Shown: positions 24,137 to 31,986, counted from the stretch's first letter. The stretch: 57,144 nt of DNA from Clostridia bacterium (GCA_026001225.1 BNZQ01000007.1:1-57144); one strand, 5' to 3'. Numbers and translations: made by a program. The notes: generated from the sequence alone by a model not told the origin.

Positions 24137-24158
24137 ATTTTGTAATTATAGCATAATG

Positions 24159-24368
24159 CTAATATTTCTTTCTGCCGACCAAATAATCAATATCGGTTTT
24201 AAAACAATCCGCCAAAAGCCAAAGACTTTCAATGCAAGGTTGCTTTTTGCCCGAAAGCCACGCGCTGATCGTGTTTTGTTTCAGCCCTATCTTTTGGGCT
24301 AATTTTACTTGGTTCAAATCACTTTCCGTCATCAATTCTTTTATGCGTTGCGCAATTAAAACTTCCAT
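24159..24368 (-). CDS. Small XRE-family regulator
   Basis: This 69-residue single-domain Cro/CI-type protein reads RIKELMTESDLNQVKLAQKI, then LKQNTISAWLSGKKQPCIES and FKTDIDYLVGRKKY. GAGGA lies about six bases before the ATG at 24368. It is divergent from a third XRE gene at 24459, and the shared region holds an inverted GTGCTA/TAGCAC pair around the -35 of that gene. It could therefore repress the divergent promoter. It may be the control part of a lost mobile element; no integrase is nearby. Confidence 0.88.
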   Translation of the reverse strand: MEVLIAQRIKELMTESDLNQVKLAQKIGLKQNTISAWLSGKKQPCIESLWLLADCFKTDIDYLVGRKKY

Positions 24369-24385
24369 GGGTTTTTCCTCACCGT

Positions 24386-24428
24386 GTGCTACTATTCCAT
24401 TGACATTTTAGCACTATGGGAGTATAAT
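24386..24428 (+). promoter_or_regulatory. Consensus promoter with operator-like dyad
   Basis: TTGACA (24400-24405), a 17-bp spacer and TATAAT (24423-24428) match the consensus perfectly. GTGCTA (24386-24391) and TAGCAC (24409-24414) form an inverted repeat that straddles the -35 box, a natural repressor site. Confidence 0.85.
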
Positions 24429-24458
24429 TAAATATTATATCCCCTTGGAGATATAAGA

Positions 24459-24725
24459 ATGAAAATAATTTTAGGAGCATGGAAATTTATGACAATGATC
24501 GAAGCGGTGGCGGAAAGAATTCAAGGCTTGCTGAAAGAAAAAAACATGACGCAAAGGGAATTGGAGCAAAGGGCGGGCATATCCCACGGCGGAATGAACC
24601 GTATTTTGAGAGGGGAAACCGCGAACATGGCGTTGAAAACGTGCTTGAAAATCGCGCGCGGCTTCGGTATGAAACTCGGCGCGTTTTTTGATTACCCGCC
24701 GTTAAGTCCGAAAAATTTTGTGTAG
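24459..24725 (+). CDS. XRE-family regulator (antitoxin-like size)
   Basis: This 88-residue helix-turn-helix protein has AERIQGLLKEKNMTQRELEQ, then RAGISHGGMNRILRGETANM and GFGMKLGAFFDYPPL. The last segment resembles the single-domain regulators that accompany toxin genes or govern small regulons. ATG 24459 follows GGAG by eight bases; ATG 24489 would give the minimal domain. Transcription starts from the consensus promoter at 24400. No toxin-like partner follows; the next feature is a large nested inverted repeat. Confidence 0.85.
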   Translation: MKIILGAWKFMTMIEAVAERIQGLLKEKNMTQRELEQRAGISHGGMNRILRGETANMALKTCLKIARGFGMKLGAFFDYPPLSPKNFV

Positions 24726-24738
24726 CAACGGCGCGATT

Positions 24739-24869
24739 GTTTTAACGGCATAGACGCGTCGCAGTCGGGCGACAGTTGCCGTGTCGGCGAGGGAGCGTAG
24801 TCAGGCCTACGTGACCGAGCCGGCGGGGCAAGCGTAGCCCGAATCCGACGATGGCTATGCCGTTAAAAC
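24739..24869 (+). repeat. Family Z nested-stem element, full copy Z1
   Basis: Perfect 15-bp terminal inverted repeats (GTTTTAACGGCATAG / CTATGCCGTTAAAAC) enclose further nested pairs: TCGGGC/GCCCGA, GTCGGC/GCCGGC, and an apical CGTAG / CTACG in GGAGCGTAGTCAGGCCTACG. It lies between the convergent ends of an XRE gene and nadE, and its right arm supplies the nadE stop codon. Copies Z2 (27271-27309, partial, inverted) and Z3 (53357-53479) share motifs. Confidence 0.8.
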
Positions 24870-25606
24870 ACCGTCGGCATTTCGCGTTTATGCTGTGAGG
24901 CCGCGTGCATCGCGTCGATTTTGTCCCGGATACGTTTGTCCTCGCACAGACCCGTCCGAATGTAGTTGTCCAAGGTGGCGTAGGTGAAACCGAAGTTTTC
25001 CTCGTCGGACTTGTCCGTCAGACCGTCGGCGGGGAGCTTGTCGATATAGCGTTTCACGTCCAAATTGAATTCCCGCGCCAACAGAGAGCCGATCGCGACC
25101 ACCTCGGTTTTTGTGAGATTGCCGATCGGGTTGAAATCGTAGCCGCCGTCGCCGTATTTCGTGAACCAGCCCGTATAGGCCTCGGACAGGTTGCCCGTGC
25201 CGACCACGCGCCAGCCGCGCGTTTGGGCGGCCGCGTACAGCGTCAGCATACGGACGCGGGGCGGGACGTTGAGGGCGGCGGGCTTTTCGACCGGCAGGGC
25301 GGGGTTTTTGAGGACGGCCTCGACCGCGGGGCCGATATTGACGGTCGCGTATCGAACGCCGATTATTTGCGCGGCGGATTCGCTGTCGGAGATGTCCTTT
25401 TGCACGCCGTTGGGCAGGAGCAGGGCGAACACGTCGTCGCCGAAAACCTTTTTGGCAAGCATCGCCACCGTCGTGCTGTCCTTGCCGCCCGACATGCCCA
25501 GAACGACGCCCTTGCAGGCCGTGTCCGTTTTGTACTTCGCCATTTGGGCGAGGATTTCGTTTAAAACCGCTTGCGCGTCGAATGTATATTCCTTATTTTC
25601 CATCAT
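24863..25606 (-). CDS. nadE: NAD+ synthetase, ammonia-dependent
   Basis: NadE amidates nicotinic acid adenine dinucleotide to NAD+. The 247-residue protein has the PP-loop SGGKDS (39-44). It also has VVGTGNLSEAYTGWFTKYGDG with the substrate-binding Glu and Thr, and NPIGNLTKTEV. There is no glutaminase domain, so free ammonia is the nitrogen source. It ends with HKREMPTVF, a typical C-terminus; the last codon and stop fall in the arm of element Z1. Start choice between the two leading Met codons is open. Confidence 0.95.
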   Translation of the reverse strand: MMENKEYTFDAQAVLNEILAQMAKYKTDTACKGVVLGMSGGKDSTTVAMLAKKVFGDDVFALLLPNGVQKDISDSESAAQIIGVRYATVNIGPAVEAVLKNPALPVEKPAALNVPPRVRMLTLYAAAQTRGWRVVGTGNLSEAYTGWFTKYGDGGYDFNPIGNLTKTEVVAIGSLLAREFNLDVKRYIDKLPADGLTDKSDEENFGFTYATLDNYIRTGLCEDKRIRDKIDAMHAASQHKREMPTVF

Positions 25607-25681
25607 GCAAATAGTTTACCATATTTCGCTTGTTTTTTAAAGCGTTTTCTGTTATTATTTTAAGAGTATATTTTTCATCGG

Positions 25682-25743
25682 CAAAAATTTTTGAAAAGGG
25701 TGCGGGGAATCCTTTTTGTAAAAAGGATTCCCCGAAAAAAAGC
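25682..25743 (+). repeat. Start-proximal hairpin H2
   Basis: The element reads AAATTTTTGAAAAGGGTGCG, then a perfect 14-bp inverted repeat GGGGAATCCTTTTT / AAAAAGGATTCCCC with a 3-base loop, then GAAAAAAAGC. It ends 15 bases before the hexomutase ATG. Confidence 0.8.
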
Positions 25744-25757
25744 AAACGGCAAATCAA

Positions 25758-27269
25758 ATGTTGGATATCAAAACCTTGAAAAGCGGAAGCGACGTGCGGG
25801 GCAGGGCTTTGGCGGCGGACGGGAAGGAAGCGGTCTTGACGCCCGAAATCGCGGGCGGGATTGCGCGCGCGTTTTTGGGGTACGCGGCGGAGAAATGGGG
25901 ACCAATTTCCCGCCTCGCGGTCGGGCACGACAGCCGTTTGACCGCCATGGATTTGAAAGAGGGTATTTTAAAGGCGTTGAAGGAGCCCGCCGCGGCCGCG
26001 CCGGACGGCGGTTTGACCGTGCTCGATTGCGGTTTGACGACCACGCCCGCTATGTTCATGACGACCAAATTTCCCGAGACCGACTGCGCCGCCGCGATCA
26101 TGCTCACCGCCAGCCATATGCCCAAGGACATGAACGGACTGAAATTCTTTGTGAAGGGCGGGGGATTGGAAGGGAAGGATATCGAGAGGATTTTAGAACG
26201 GGCGGCCACCCCGTCCGTTTCGCGGCCACCCCTCCGCAGAGGGGAATTTTTAAAGGATAAATTTACGGACGGATTAACGGTTGAGCGGGAGAATCATTTC
26301 AAAATCGTCAAAACGGACGGATTGCAGGTTTACCGCGCGTTCCTCAAAAACAAATTTCAAACCGAAACGGGGAAAGAAAAGCCGTTGACGGGCCGCAAAT
26401 TGGCCGTGGACGCGGGCAACGGCGCGGGCGGGTTCTATGCCGGGTTATTGGAAGAGCTGGGCGCGGACGTATCGGGAAGCCGGTATTTAGAGCCGGACGG
26501 GAGCTTCCCCAATCACATACCCAATCCCGAGGACGAAAGCGCGATGAAAGCGGCGCGGGCTATGGTAAAGGAATCGGGAGCGGAAGCGGGGATCGTGTTC
26601 GACGCCGACGCCGACCGCGCGGGGCTTGTGGGGCGGCGGGGCGATATCAACCGCAACGCGTTGATCGCGCTGTGCGCCAAATTGTCGGCGAGGGAGTATC
26701 CGGGCTGTACGATCGTGACCGACAGCGTGACGCACCGCGCTTTGACGCCGTATATCGAGGGCTTGGGATGCCGTCACCGTCGTTTTAAACGGGGGTATAG
26801 GAACGTCATAGACGAGGCTCGGCGATTGAGAAAAGAGGGCGTCAATGCCGTTTTAGCGATCGAAACGAGCGGGCACGCGGCCTTTTATGACAATTCATTT
26901 TTGGACGACGGCGCGTATTTGATCAGCTATTGTTTGATACGGGCGGCCAAGCTCGGGAAAAGCTTCGACGAACTGATCGCCGATTACAAGCCGCCGCTCG
27001 AGGAAAAGGAGCTGCGGCTGCCGATCGCGGCGGCGGATTTTAAGGCGGCGGGTGCGGACATGCTGAAACGGATCGAGGACGAGGCGAAAACGCGGGGCTG
27101 GGAAAGAATAGACGGATACGAGGGAATCCGCGTCGTGTCGCCGGAAGCGTGTTTGACCGCGAGGATGAGCGTGCACGAGCCGATTTTGGTGTTGAATTAT
27201 GAGAGCGATATAAAAGGCGGGTGTGAGGATATGCACAAAATCATCAGGGCCGTCGCATATCGGGCGTGA
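25758..27269 (+). CDS. Phosphoglucomutase/phosphomannomutase family enzyme
   Basis: This 503-residue alpha-D-phosphohexomutase interconverts hexose 1- and 6-phosphates. It has SGSDVRGRAL at the start, the phosphoserine motif TASHMPKDMNG (Ser near 118), the metal loop DADADR (near 282) and the sugar loop ETSGHAAF. It ends with the phosphate-binding RMSVHEPILVLNYES. The layout is closest to bacterial phosphomannomutase-like proteins, but substrate cannot be assigned. Around residues 150-170 it has extra sequence (ATPSVSRPPLRRGEF) encoded by a direct repeat plus a terminator-like hairpin (26229-26250), which looks inserted. Confidence 0.92.
   Translation: MLDIKTLKSGSDVRGRALAADGKEAVLTPEIAGGIARAFLGYAAEKWGPISRLAVGHDSRLTAMDLKEGILKALKEPAAAAPDGGLTVLDCGLTTTPAMFMTTKFPETDCAAAIMLTASHMPKDMNGLKFFVKGGGLEGKDIERILERAATPSVSRPPLRRGEFLKDKFTDGLTVERENHFKIVKTDGLQVYRAFLKNKFQTETGKEKPLTGRKLAVDAGNGAGGFYAGLLEELGADVSGSRYLEPDGSFPNHIPNPEDESAMKAARAMVKESGAEAGIVFDADADRAGLVGRRGDINRNALIALCAKLSAREYPGCTIVTDSVTHRALTPYIEGLGCRHRRFKRGYRNVIDEARRLRKEGVNAVLAIETSGHAAFYDNSFLDDGAYLISYCLIRAAKLGKSFDELIADYKPPLEEKELRLPIAAADFKAAGADMLKRIEDEAKTRGWERIDGYEGIRVVSPEACLTARMSVHEPILVLNYESDIKGGCEDMHKIIRAVAYRA
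26208..26250 (+). repeat. Hairpin and direct repeat inside the hexomutase gene
   Basis: The string GCGGCCACCCC occurs twice (about 26210-26220 and 26223-26232). The second copy runs into CCCCTC-CGCA-GAGGGG and AATTTTT (26229-26250), which has the form of an intrinsic terminator. It is nonetheless open in the gene's frame. Confidence 0.65.
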
Positions 27270-27270
27270 T

Positions 27271-27309
27271 GCGGGCTACGTTTGGCAAGTCGGCTCGGTT
27301 ACGTAGGAT
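27271..27309 (-). repeat. Family Z element, partial inverted copy Z2
   Basis: Read on the minus strand it has CCTACGTAACCGAGCCGACT, then TGCC and AACGTAGCCCGCAT. It aligns along its whole length with the 3' part of Z1 (CCTACGTGACCGAGCCGGCG onward). It begins two bases after the hexomutase stop. Confidence 0.75.
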
Positions 27310-27310
27310 G

Positions 27311-27373
27311 GTGAAAGTTTTGAAAAGAGCGCGAGAAAAACTTTTTACAAAAGTTTTTCTCGCAAATAAAAGC
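27311..27373 (+). repeat. Start-proximal hairpin H3
   Basis: The element reads GTGAAAGTTTTGAAAAGAGC, then a perfect 14-bp inverted repeat GCGAGAAAAACTTT / AAAGTTTTTCTCGC with a short loop, then AAATAAAAGC. It ends 17 bases before the transketolase ATG. Confidence 0.82.
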
Positions 27374-27390
27374 AAAAAAGGAGTGAAAAC

Positions 27391-29427
27391 ATGAAAGCAC
27401 AAATCGATTTGGAACAGCAGTCAATCATCGCAATCCGCATGTTGTCGGCGGAGGGCGTACAGGCGGCCAACAGCGGGCATCCGGGCCTGCCGCTCGGCGC
27501 GGCGGCCATGGCGTATACGCTGTGGGCTAAGCATTTGAAATTCAACGCGAACAATCCGAAATTCTTCGACCGCGACCGCTTTGTATTGAGCGCGGGACAC
27601 GGCTCGATGCTGCAGTATTCCTTACTGCATCTGTTCGGGTACGGCGTGACCAAGGAGGATTTGAAAAGCTTCCGGCAGGCGGGAAGCAAGACGCCGGGAC
27701 ATCCCGAATACGGCCACACGCCGGGTGTGGAAACCACCACGGGGCCGCTCGGGCAGGGGATCGCCAACGCGGTCGGCATGGCGATCGCCGAAACGATGCT
27801 CGCCGCCAAATTCAACCGCGAGGGCTTTCCGGTCGCCGATCATTATACGTTCGCGCTGTGCGGCGACGGCTGTATGATGGAGGGAATCGAAAACGAGGCC
27901 GCGAGTTTGGCGGGCACGCTGAAGCTCAATAAACTGATCGTGCTGTACGACAGCAACAATATTACGATCGAGGGCGACACGAATATCGCGTTCCGCGAGG
28001 ACGTTTTGGGACGGCACAAGGCTTTGGGCTGGAACACGGTCAAGGTCGCGGACGGCAACGACATAGCCGCGATCGACCGCGCGATTAAGAAAGCCAAAAA
28101 GAGCGACAAGCCCACCTTGATCGAAGTGAAAACGCAGATCGGCTTCGGCTCGCCGCTGGCGGGCAGCCACGAGGTTCACGGCGCGCCCCTCGGCAAAGAG
28201 AATATCGAGAAAATGCGCGCCTCTTTGGGTTGGACGGCCGAGCCGTTCGAGGTTCCCGCCGAGGTCCAAGCGTTTCTGAAAAAAATCATCGACAAAAAAA
28301 AGAAAAGCGAAACCGCGTGGAACAAGCTGATGAAAGCTTACGCCGCCGCCCATCCCGGCCTGTACGGGGAATTCAAGGAATGGACGGAAGGGAAATTCGC
28401 GGCGGGCGGGGCTTCGGACGGTTCTTTCGGCGATCTGTACGAGTTTTCGGCGATGTACGACTTTCCCGACAAGGCCGACGCGACGCGCAACACCGGCGGC
28501 GTCGTGCTGAACCGCTTTGCGGACTTCTTTCAAAATTTGGTCGGCGGCAGCGCGGATTTGGCGCCCAGCAACAAATCCCACATGAAGGGCAAGGGCGATT
28601 ACTCGGCCGAAAACCGGGCGGGGCGTAACATGCACTTCGGGATCCGCGAGCACGCGATGAGCGCGGTCTGCAACGGCATGGCCTTGCACGGCGGCTTGCG
28701 CGTCTATTGCGCGACGTTCTTCGTGTTCTCGGACTACATGAAAAACGGTATGCGGTTGTCGGCCTTGATGAACGCGCCCGTGCTGTATGTTCTGACGCAC
28801 GACAGTATCGGCGTCGGCGAGGACGGGCCGACTCATCAGCCGATCGAGCAGCTGATTTCCCTGCGTTCCATTCCCAATATGAAGGTGTTCCGGCCCTGCG
28901 ACGGGCGCGAAACCGCCGCCGCCTATATCGCGGCGTTTACGATGCCGGGGCCGACCGCCGTCGCGCTGTCCCGTCAGAATCTGCCGCCGATGAAGTACAG
29001 CGGGCCGGACGCTTTGAAGGGCGCGTATATCATCTCGGACAGCGAAAAGGAAACGCCCGATTTCCTGTTGATGGCCAGCGGCAGCGAGGTGCATTTGTGC
29101 ATGGAAGCGCAGGCGGAGCTCAAAAATCACGGCGTGGACGCGCGCGTCATTTCCGTGCCTTGCATGGAGCTGTTCGATAAACAGGACGAGGCGTATAAGG
29201 AATCGGTCATGCCTCTGAATGTGCGCAAGCGCGTGGCGGTCGAGGCGGGCAGCAGCTATTCGTGGCATAAGTACGTCGGTTTGGACGGCCGCGTGATCGG
29301 GATCGATACGTTCGGCGCGAGCGCGCCCGCCGAGATTTTGTTTGAGAAGTACGGCATTACGACGGAAAACGTGGTCGGGGCCGCGCTGGCGGTGCACTTG
29401 AAAGAGAAGATGCGAAGCGGGAATTGA
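27391..29427 (+). CDS. tkt: Transketolase
   Basis: Transketolase moves two-carbon units between sugar phosphates in the pentose phosphate pathway, using thiamine diphosphate. The 678-residue protein is full length. It has NSGHPGLPLGAA, the thiamine-diphosphate motif GDGCMMEG followed by YDSNNITIEG, TQIGFGSP with SHEVHGAPLG, GIREHAMSAV, and the phosphate-binding HDSIGVGEDGPTHQP. AAGGAG precedes the ATG by seven bases. Hairpin H3 lies directly upstream. It would supply ribose 5-phosphate and erythrose 4-phosphate, the latter feeding the shikimate genes in this window. Confidence 0.97.
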   Translation: MKAQIDLEQQSIIAIRMLSAEGVQAANSGHPGLPLGAAAMAYTLWAKHLKFNANNPKFFDRDRFVLSAGHGSMLQYSLLHLFGYGVTKEDLKSFRQAGSKTPGHPEYGHTPGVETTTGPLGQGIANAVGMAIAETMLAAKFNREGFPVADHYTFALCGDGCMMEGIENEAASLAGTLKLNKLIVLYDSNNITIEGDTNIAFREDVLGRHKALGWNTVKVADGNDIAAIDRAIKKAKKSDKPTLIEVKTQIGFGSPLAGSHEVHGAPLGKENIEKMRASLGWTAEPFEVPAEVQAFLKKIIDKKKKSETAWNKLMKAYAAAHPGLYGEFKEWTEGKFAAGGASDGSFGDLYEFSAMYDFPDKADATRNTGGVVLNRFADFFQNLVGGSADLAPSNKSHMKGKGDYSAENRAGRNMHFGIREHAMSAVCNGMALHGGLRVYCATFFVFSDYMKNGMRLSALMNAPVLYVLTHDSIGVGEDGPTHQPIEQLISLRSIPNMKVFRPCDGRETAAAYIAAFTMPGPTAVALSRQNLPPMKYSGPDALKGAYIISDSEKETPDFLLMASGSEVHLCMEAQAELKNHGVDARVISVPCMELFDKQDEAYKESVMPLNVRKRVAVEAGSSYSWHKYVGLDGRVIGIDTFGASAPAEILFEKYGITTENVVGAALAVHLKEKMRSGN

Positions 29428-29510
29428 AGGTTTAGGAGCGGCCGAACGACGGGAATCGGGAGAACGGCGACGATCCAAACGGACAAAATTAGAAAACCGT
29501 GTAAAAAGGT

Positions 29511-29538
29511 TTGCATTTAGGAAAAAGTGTGCTATAAT
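29511..29538 (+). promoter_or_regulatory. Promoter of the zinc-ribbon gene
   Basis: TTGCAT (29511-29516), a 16-bp spacer and TATAAT (29533-29538) are present. The transcript would have a leader of about 105 bases before ATG 29649. Confidence 0.72.
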
Positions 29539-29648
29539 AGTATTATCCTATGGATCCATTAAACACTTTCTCTCGAGCAATCTCGTTGGTCTTTCCGGTT
29601 ACGAAGAACGTCTTTAAAACGGTCCAAATCTTTAAAGGAGGTTCCAAT

Positions 29649-29828
29649 ATGCCGGACAAGACCCTCAAATGCGTAGACTGCGGTTCCGATTTCATTTTTA
29701 ATGAAAGCGAGCAGGCTTTTTATGCCGAGAAAGGGCTCCAAAACGAGCCCAAAAGATGTCCCGCTTGCCGTAAAGCGCGTAAACAAAACCGCGGCTTCGG
29801 CGGTCGGCGCGATGACAACAGGTACTAA
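29649..29828 (+). CDS. Small zinc-ribbon protein
   Basis: This 59-residue protein carries two CxxC knuckles, CVDC (positions 8-11) and CPAC (about 40-43), separated by about 28 residues. It has a positively charged, Gly/Arg-rich tail (KQNRGFGGRRDDNRY). Small proteins of this type are widespread in Clostridia and may bind nucleic acid; no precise role is established. ATG 29649 follows AAAGGAGG. The upstream in-frame ATG at 29550 is rejected because of this ribosome site. A strong promoter and an intrinsic terminator make it a monocistronic unit. Confidence 0.85.
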   Translation: MPDKTLKCVDCGSDFIFNESEQAFYAEKGLQNEPKRCPACRKARKQNRGFGGRRDDNRY

Positions 29829-29866
29829 TACCCGTTGCTTCGCAAACCAATGAAACACATTGCGAA

Positions 29867-29893
29867 AGGCCCGTTTTTTATAACGGGCCTTTT
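29867..29893 (+). terminator. Intrinsic terminator
   Basis: A 9-bp stem AGGCCCGTT / AACGGGCCT with a short T-rich loop is followed by TTTTG. It lies 40 bases after the zinc-ribbon stop codon. Confidence 0.9.
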
Positions 29894-29929
29894 GTATAGG
29901 CGAACGTTCCTTTATTGTATAGTTGATAG

Positions 29930-29993
29930 ATGAAAGTTTTTGGGAAAGGTGCGGAAGGCCTTTTTTCTAAAAAGGGCTTTCCGCAAGAAAAGC
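29930..29993 (+). repeat. Start-proximal hairpin H4, fused to mutY
   Basis: The element reads GAAAGTTTTTGGGAAAGGTG, then GCGGAAGGCCTTTTT pairs with AAAAAGGGCTTTCCGC, then AAGAAAAGC. It has the same layout as H1-H3. It supplies the ATG and the first 21 codons of the mutY frame. Confidence 0.78.
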
Positions 29994-31108
29994 CGTTCTT
30001 CTCCGCGTTGATTGCGTGGTTCGAAGGGCACGCGCGCGCTTTGCCGTGGCGGAACGACCGCGCGCCCTACGGCGTGTGGGTTTCCGAGGTCATGCTGCAA
30101 CAGACGCGCGCCACCGTCGCCGCCGATTATTACGTCCAGTTTATGCGCGCCTTGCCCGACGTTCGCGCGCTCGCGGCGGCGGACGAGCAAGACCTTTTTA
30201 AATTGTGGGAAGGGCTTGGCTATTATTCCCGCGCGCGCAACCTGCAAAAGGCCGCCCGCATAATTGTCGAAAGGTACGGCGGCGCGCTTCCGTGCGCATA
30301 TGAGCATTTGTTGGAATTGCCGGGGATCGGGGACTATACCGCGGGCGCGGTCGCGTCGATCTGCTTCAACTTGCCGACGCCCGCCGTGGACGGCAACGTA
30401 TTGCGCGTGCTGGCTCGCGTGTTGAACCGCCCGTGGACGGCGGGGGATACGGCGGCGCGCGCGGCGGCCTCGGATATTTTGAAGCCCGTTTACGGAGCGG
30501 CCGAGCGGCGGGGCATCTTGACCGAGGCGCTGATGGAGCTGGGGGCCGTGGTATGCGTTCCCCGAAACCCGCGTTGCGGGGAATGCCCCGTGCGGGAGGC
30601 TTGCGCGGCGTATAAGGCGGGGACGGCGGCGGCTTTGCCTTTGAAAAAGGCCAAACCGCAAAAGCCCGCGACGGAATTAACGGTCTTTATTTTAATCCGC
30701 AAAGGGCAGGACGGAGACCGAGAAGGGAAAGAGGACGAAAGGAACGGCGGTAAAGAAAACGCCGAAAACGACGGGGAGGGAAATACGGAAATCGCCGTGC
30801 GGAAGCGGGGGGAAAACGGCCTTTTAAAGGGTTTGTGGGAATTTCCCAACGTACAGGGCTTTTTGAGCGAACGGGAAGCGTTCCGAAAAATCGAGGAGTG
30901 GGGGTGCCGTCCGTCGGAGCTTTTGCGGTCGACACGGCGTAAACACGAATTTACCCATAGGATATGGAATATGACGGGATATTATATCGAATGCACGATG
31001 AGGAGGGAGGAATGCCGAACGAATGCGACGTTCGTTTGGGCGGAGCAAGAGCGGTTAGAGAAAGAAATACCGTTGCCTTCGGCGTTCAAGCCGTTTTTAT
31101 CAATTTAA
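29930..31108 (+). CDS. mutY: A/G-specific adenine glycosylase
   Basis: MutY removes adenine mispaired with 8-oxoguanine. The 392-residue protein has LPWRNDRAPYGVWVSEVMLQ, the helix-hairpin-helix LLELPGIGDYTAGAV, catalytic Asp in TPAVDGNVLRVL (near 153) and the [4Fe-4S] ligands C-x6-C-x2-C-x5-C in CVPRNPRCGECPVREAC. A NUDIX-like C-terminal domain follows (GLLKGLWEFPNV). The first 21 residues (MKVFGKGAEGLFSKKGFPQE) are the translation of hairpin H4 and are not part of the family. A charged low-complexity stretch (DGDREGKEDERNGGKENAEN) interrupts the start of the C-terminal domain. Confidence 0.93.
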   Translation: MKVFGKGAEGLFSKKGFPQEKPFFSALIAWFEGHARALPWRNDRAPYGVWVSEVMLQQTRATVAADYYVQFMRALPDVRALAAADEQDLFKLWEGLGYYSRARNLQKAARIIVERYGGALPCAYEHLLELPGIGDYTAGAVASICFNLPTPAVDGNVLRVLARVLNRPWTAGDTAARAAASDILKPVYGAAERRGILTEALMELGAVVCVPRNPRCGECPVREACAAYKAGTAAALPLKKAKPQKPATELTVFILIRKGQDGDREGKEDERNGGKENAENDGEGNTEIAVRKRGENGLLKGLWEFPNVQGFLSEREAFRKIEEWGCRPSELLRSTRRKHEFTHRIWNMTGYYIECTMRREECRTNATFVWAEQERLEKEIPLPSAFKPFLSI

Positions 31109-31217
31109 TGGGCGCGCCGCCGCTTTATGATCATTCCGTCCGGTTCCCGCATATACTGTTGAATAGGAGAAGCCTCTTTTACGGGTCGGGGTACATAGGT
31201 AAAGGAGGTTTTTTCTT

Positions 31218-31478
31218 ATGTCTTGTGATTTTGATGACAGCCGCTATGTAAACGGTTGCGGTTATGTGATTTATGAGTGTCACTCTTGCGAGCCCAAAGC
31301 ATGTTGTCATTGCTGCGGGCGGGGACCGACAGGGCCGACAGGGCCCGAAGGCCCGCGCGGACACATAGGTCCGACCGGCGCGACGGGGGCGACGGGCAAA
31401 ACCGGCGCAACTGGTGCAACGGGGGCAACGGAAGCAATAATTTATACACAACCGCGCATAGTTCAAAAACGAATATAG
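31218..31478 (+). CDS. Short Cys-rich collagen-like protein
   Basis: This 86-residue protein has a Cys-rich head ([20 protein letters not shown], then [11 protein letters not shown]). About ten Gly-X-Thr/Pro triplets follow ([20 protein letters not shown] and GATGATGATGA), then a short tail. Bacterial collagen-like proteins with G-x-T repeats form triple helices and often coat spores or cells. No signal peptide is seen, which fits a spore-surface type. AAAGGAGG lies nine bases before the ATG. The triplet region is very short and ends in an unrelated tail ([15 protein letters not shown]), so the gene is probably truncated. Confidence 0.75.
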   Translation: MSCDFDDSRYVNGCGYVIYECHSCEPKACCHCCGRGPTGPTGPEGPRGHIGPTGATGATGKTGATGATGATEAIIYTQPRIVQKRI

Positions 31479-31546
31479 AAAAACTTAAATAACTCCATAA
31501 TTACGATTTAATGTTTTTTGGACGAAGAAAATTTTGGTCACTACTG

Positions 31547-31595
31547 AAAAGGTAAAGCGGCTTTGTGCGTAAAAACACGAGCCGCTTTACCTTTG
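31547..31595 (+). terminator. Long hairpin after the collagen-like gene
   Basis: AAAGGTAAAGCGGCT pairs with AGCCGCTTTACCTTT over 15 bases, with an inner GTG/CAC pair. It lies 70 bases after the stop codon. There is no long T tract, so its role as a terminator is likely but not certain. Confidence 0.6.
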
Positions 31596-31638
31596 AAAGA
31601 CAGTAATACATTTTTGCAGAGGACATTTATTAGGAATA

Positions 31639-31758
31639 CTATTTCTCACGCCCTAAAAAGTAATCGAGCGTACAACCGAAATAGTCGGTCAAATCGACAA
31701 CGGGCTGGCGGAACGGATCGCCGCCCTTTTTCCAACTGTAAAGATTGTTTTCGGACAT
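31639..31758 (-). pseudogene. C-terminal remnant of an XRE regulator
   Basis: The minus strand encodes MSENNLYSWKKGGDPFRQPV followed by VDLTDYFGCTLDYFLGREK and a stop. This is the second half of an XRE helix-turn-helix domain (recognition helix, then D-x-L-D-Y-F-L-G). Upstream codons RYRSVKEKA continue the fold, but the first helices are missing. It is therefore a decayed gene, or a very short one starting at the internal Met. Confidence 0.65.
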
Positions 31759-31880
31759 CGCTTTTTCCTTAACGCTGCGATAACGGGTGATTTACATTCC
31801 GTCATCATCTTTTTCTCAACTCCTGCGTTCCTACCGTTGCACTTTTACTTGCAATTTACTTCACAAAAATACTTTTGTGT

Positions 31881-31986
31881 CACTCCCTCTATTACCGGAG
31901 TGGACAAACCGCGCTGACGGCGCGAAACGCCTAAAAATATCTCAAAAATATTTTTTCAGTGCAAATTGTCCACTCCTCTCTATTAC
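31881..31986. repeat. Small inverted-repeat element with flanking direct repeats
   Basis: GGAGTGGACAA (31897-31907) and TTGTCCACTCC (31966-31976) are perfect 11-bp inverted repeats about 58 bases apart. CACTCC-CTCTATTAC flanks the left side and nearly the same string the right, as short direct repeats. The rest of 31760-32190 holds no convincing gene. Confidence 0.5.

Noticed and set aside
24739..24869. Insertion sequence bounded by the 15-bp inverted repeats
   Set aside because: Only 131 bp with no transposase frame; at most a MITE-like or RNA element.
27622..29478. Long minus-strand open frame of 618 codons opposite transketolase
   Set aside because: It is a compositional shadow of tkt in GC-rich DNA, with Arg/His-rich low-complexity sequence and no family motif.
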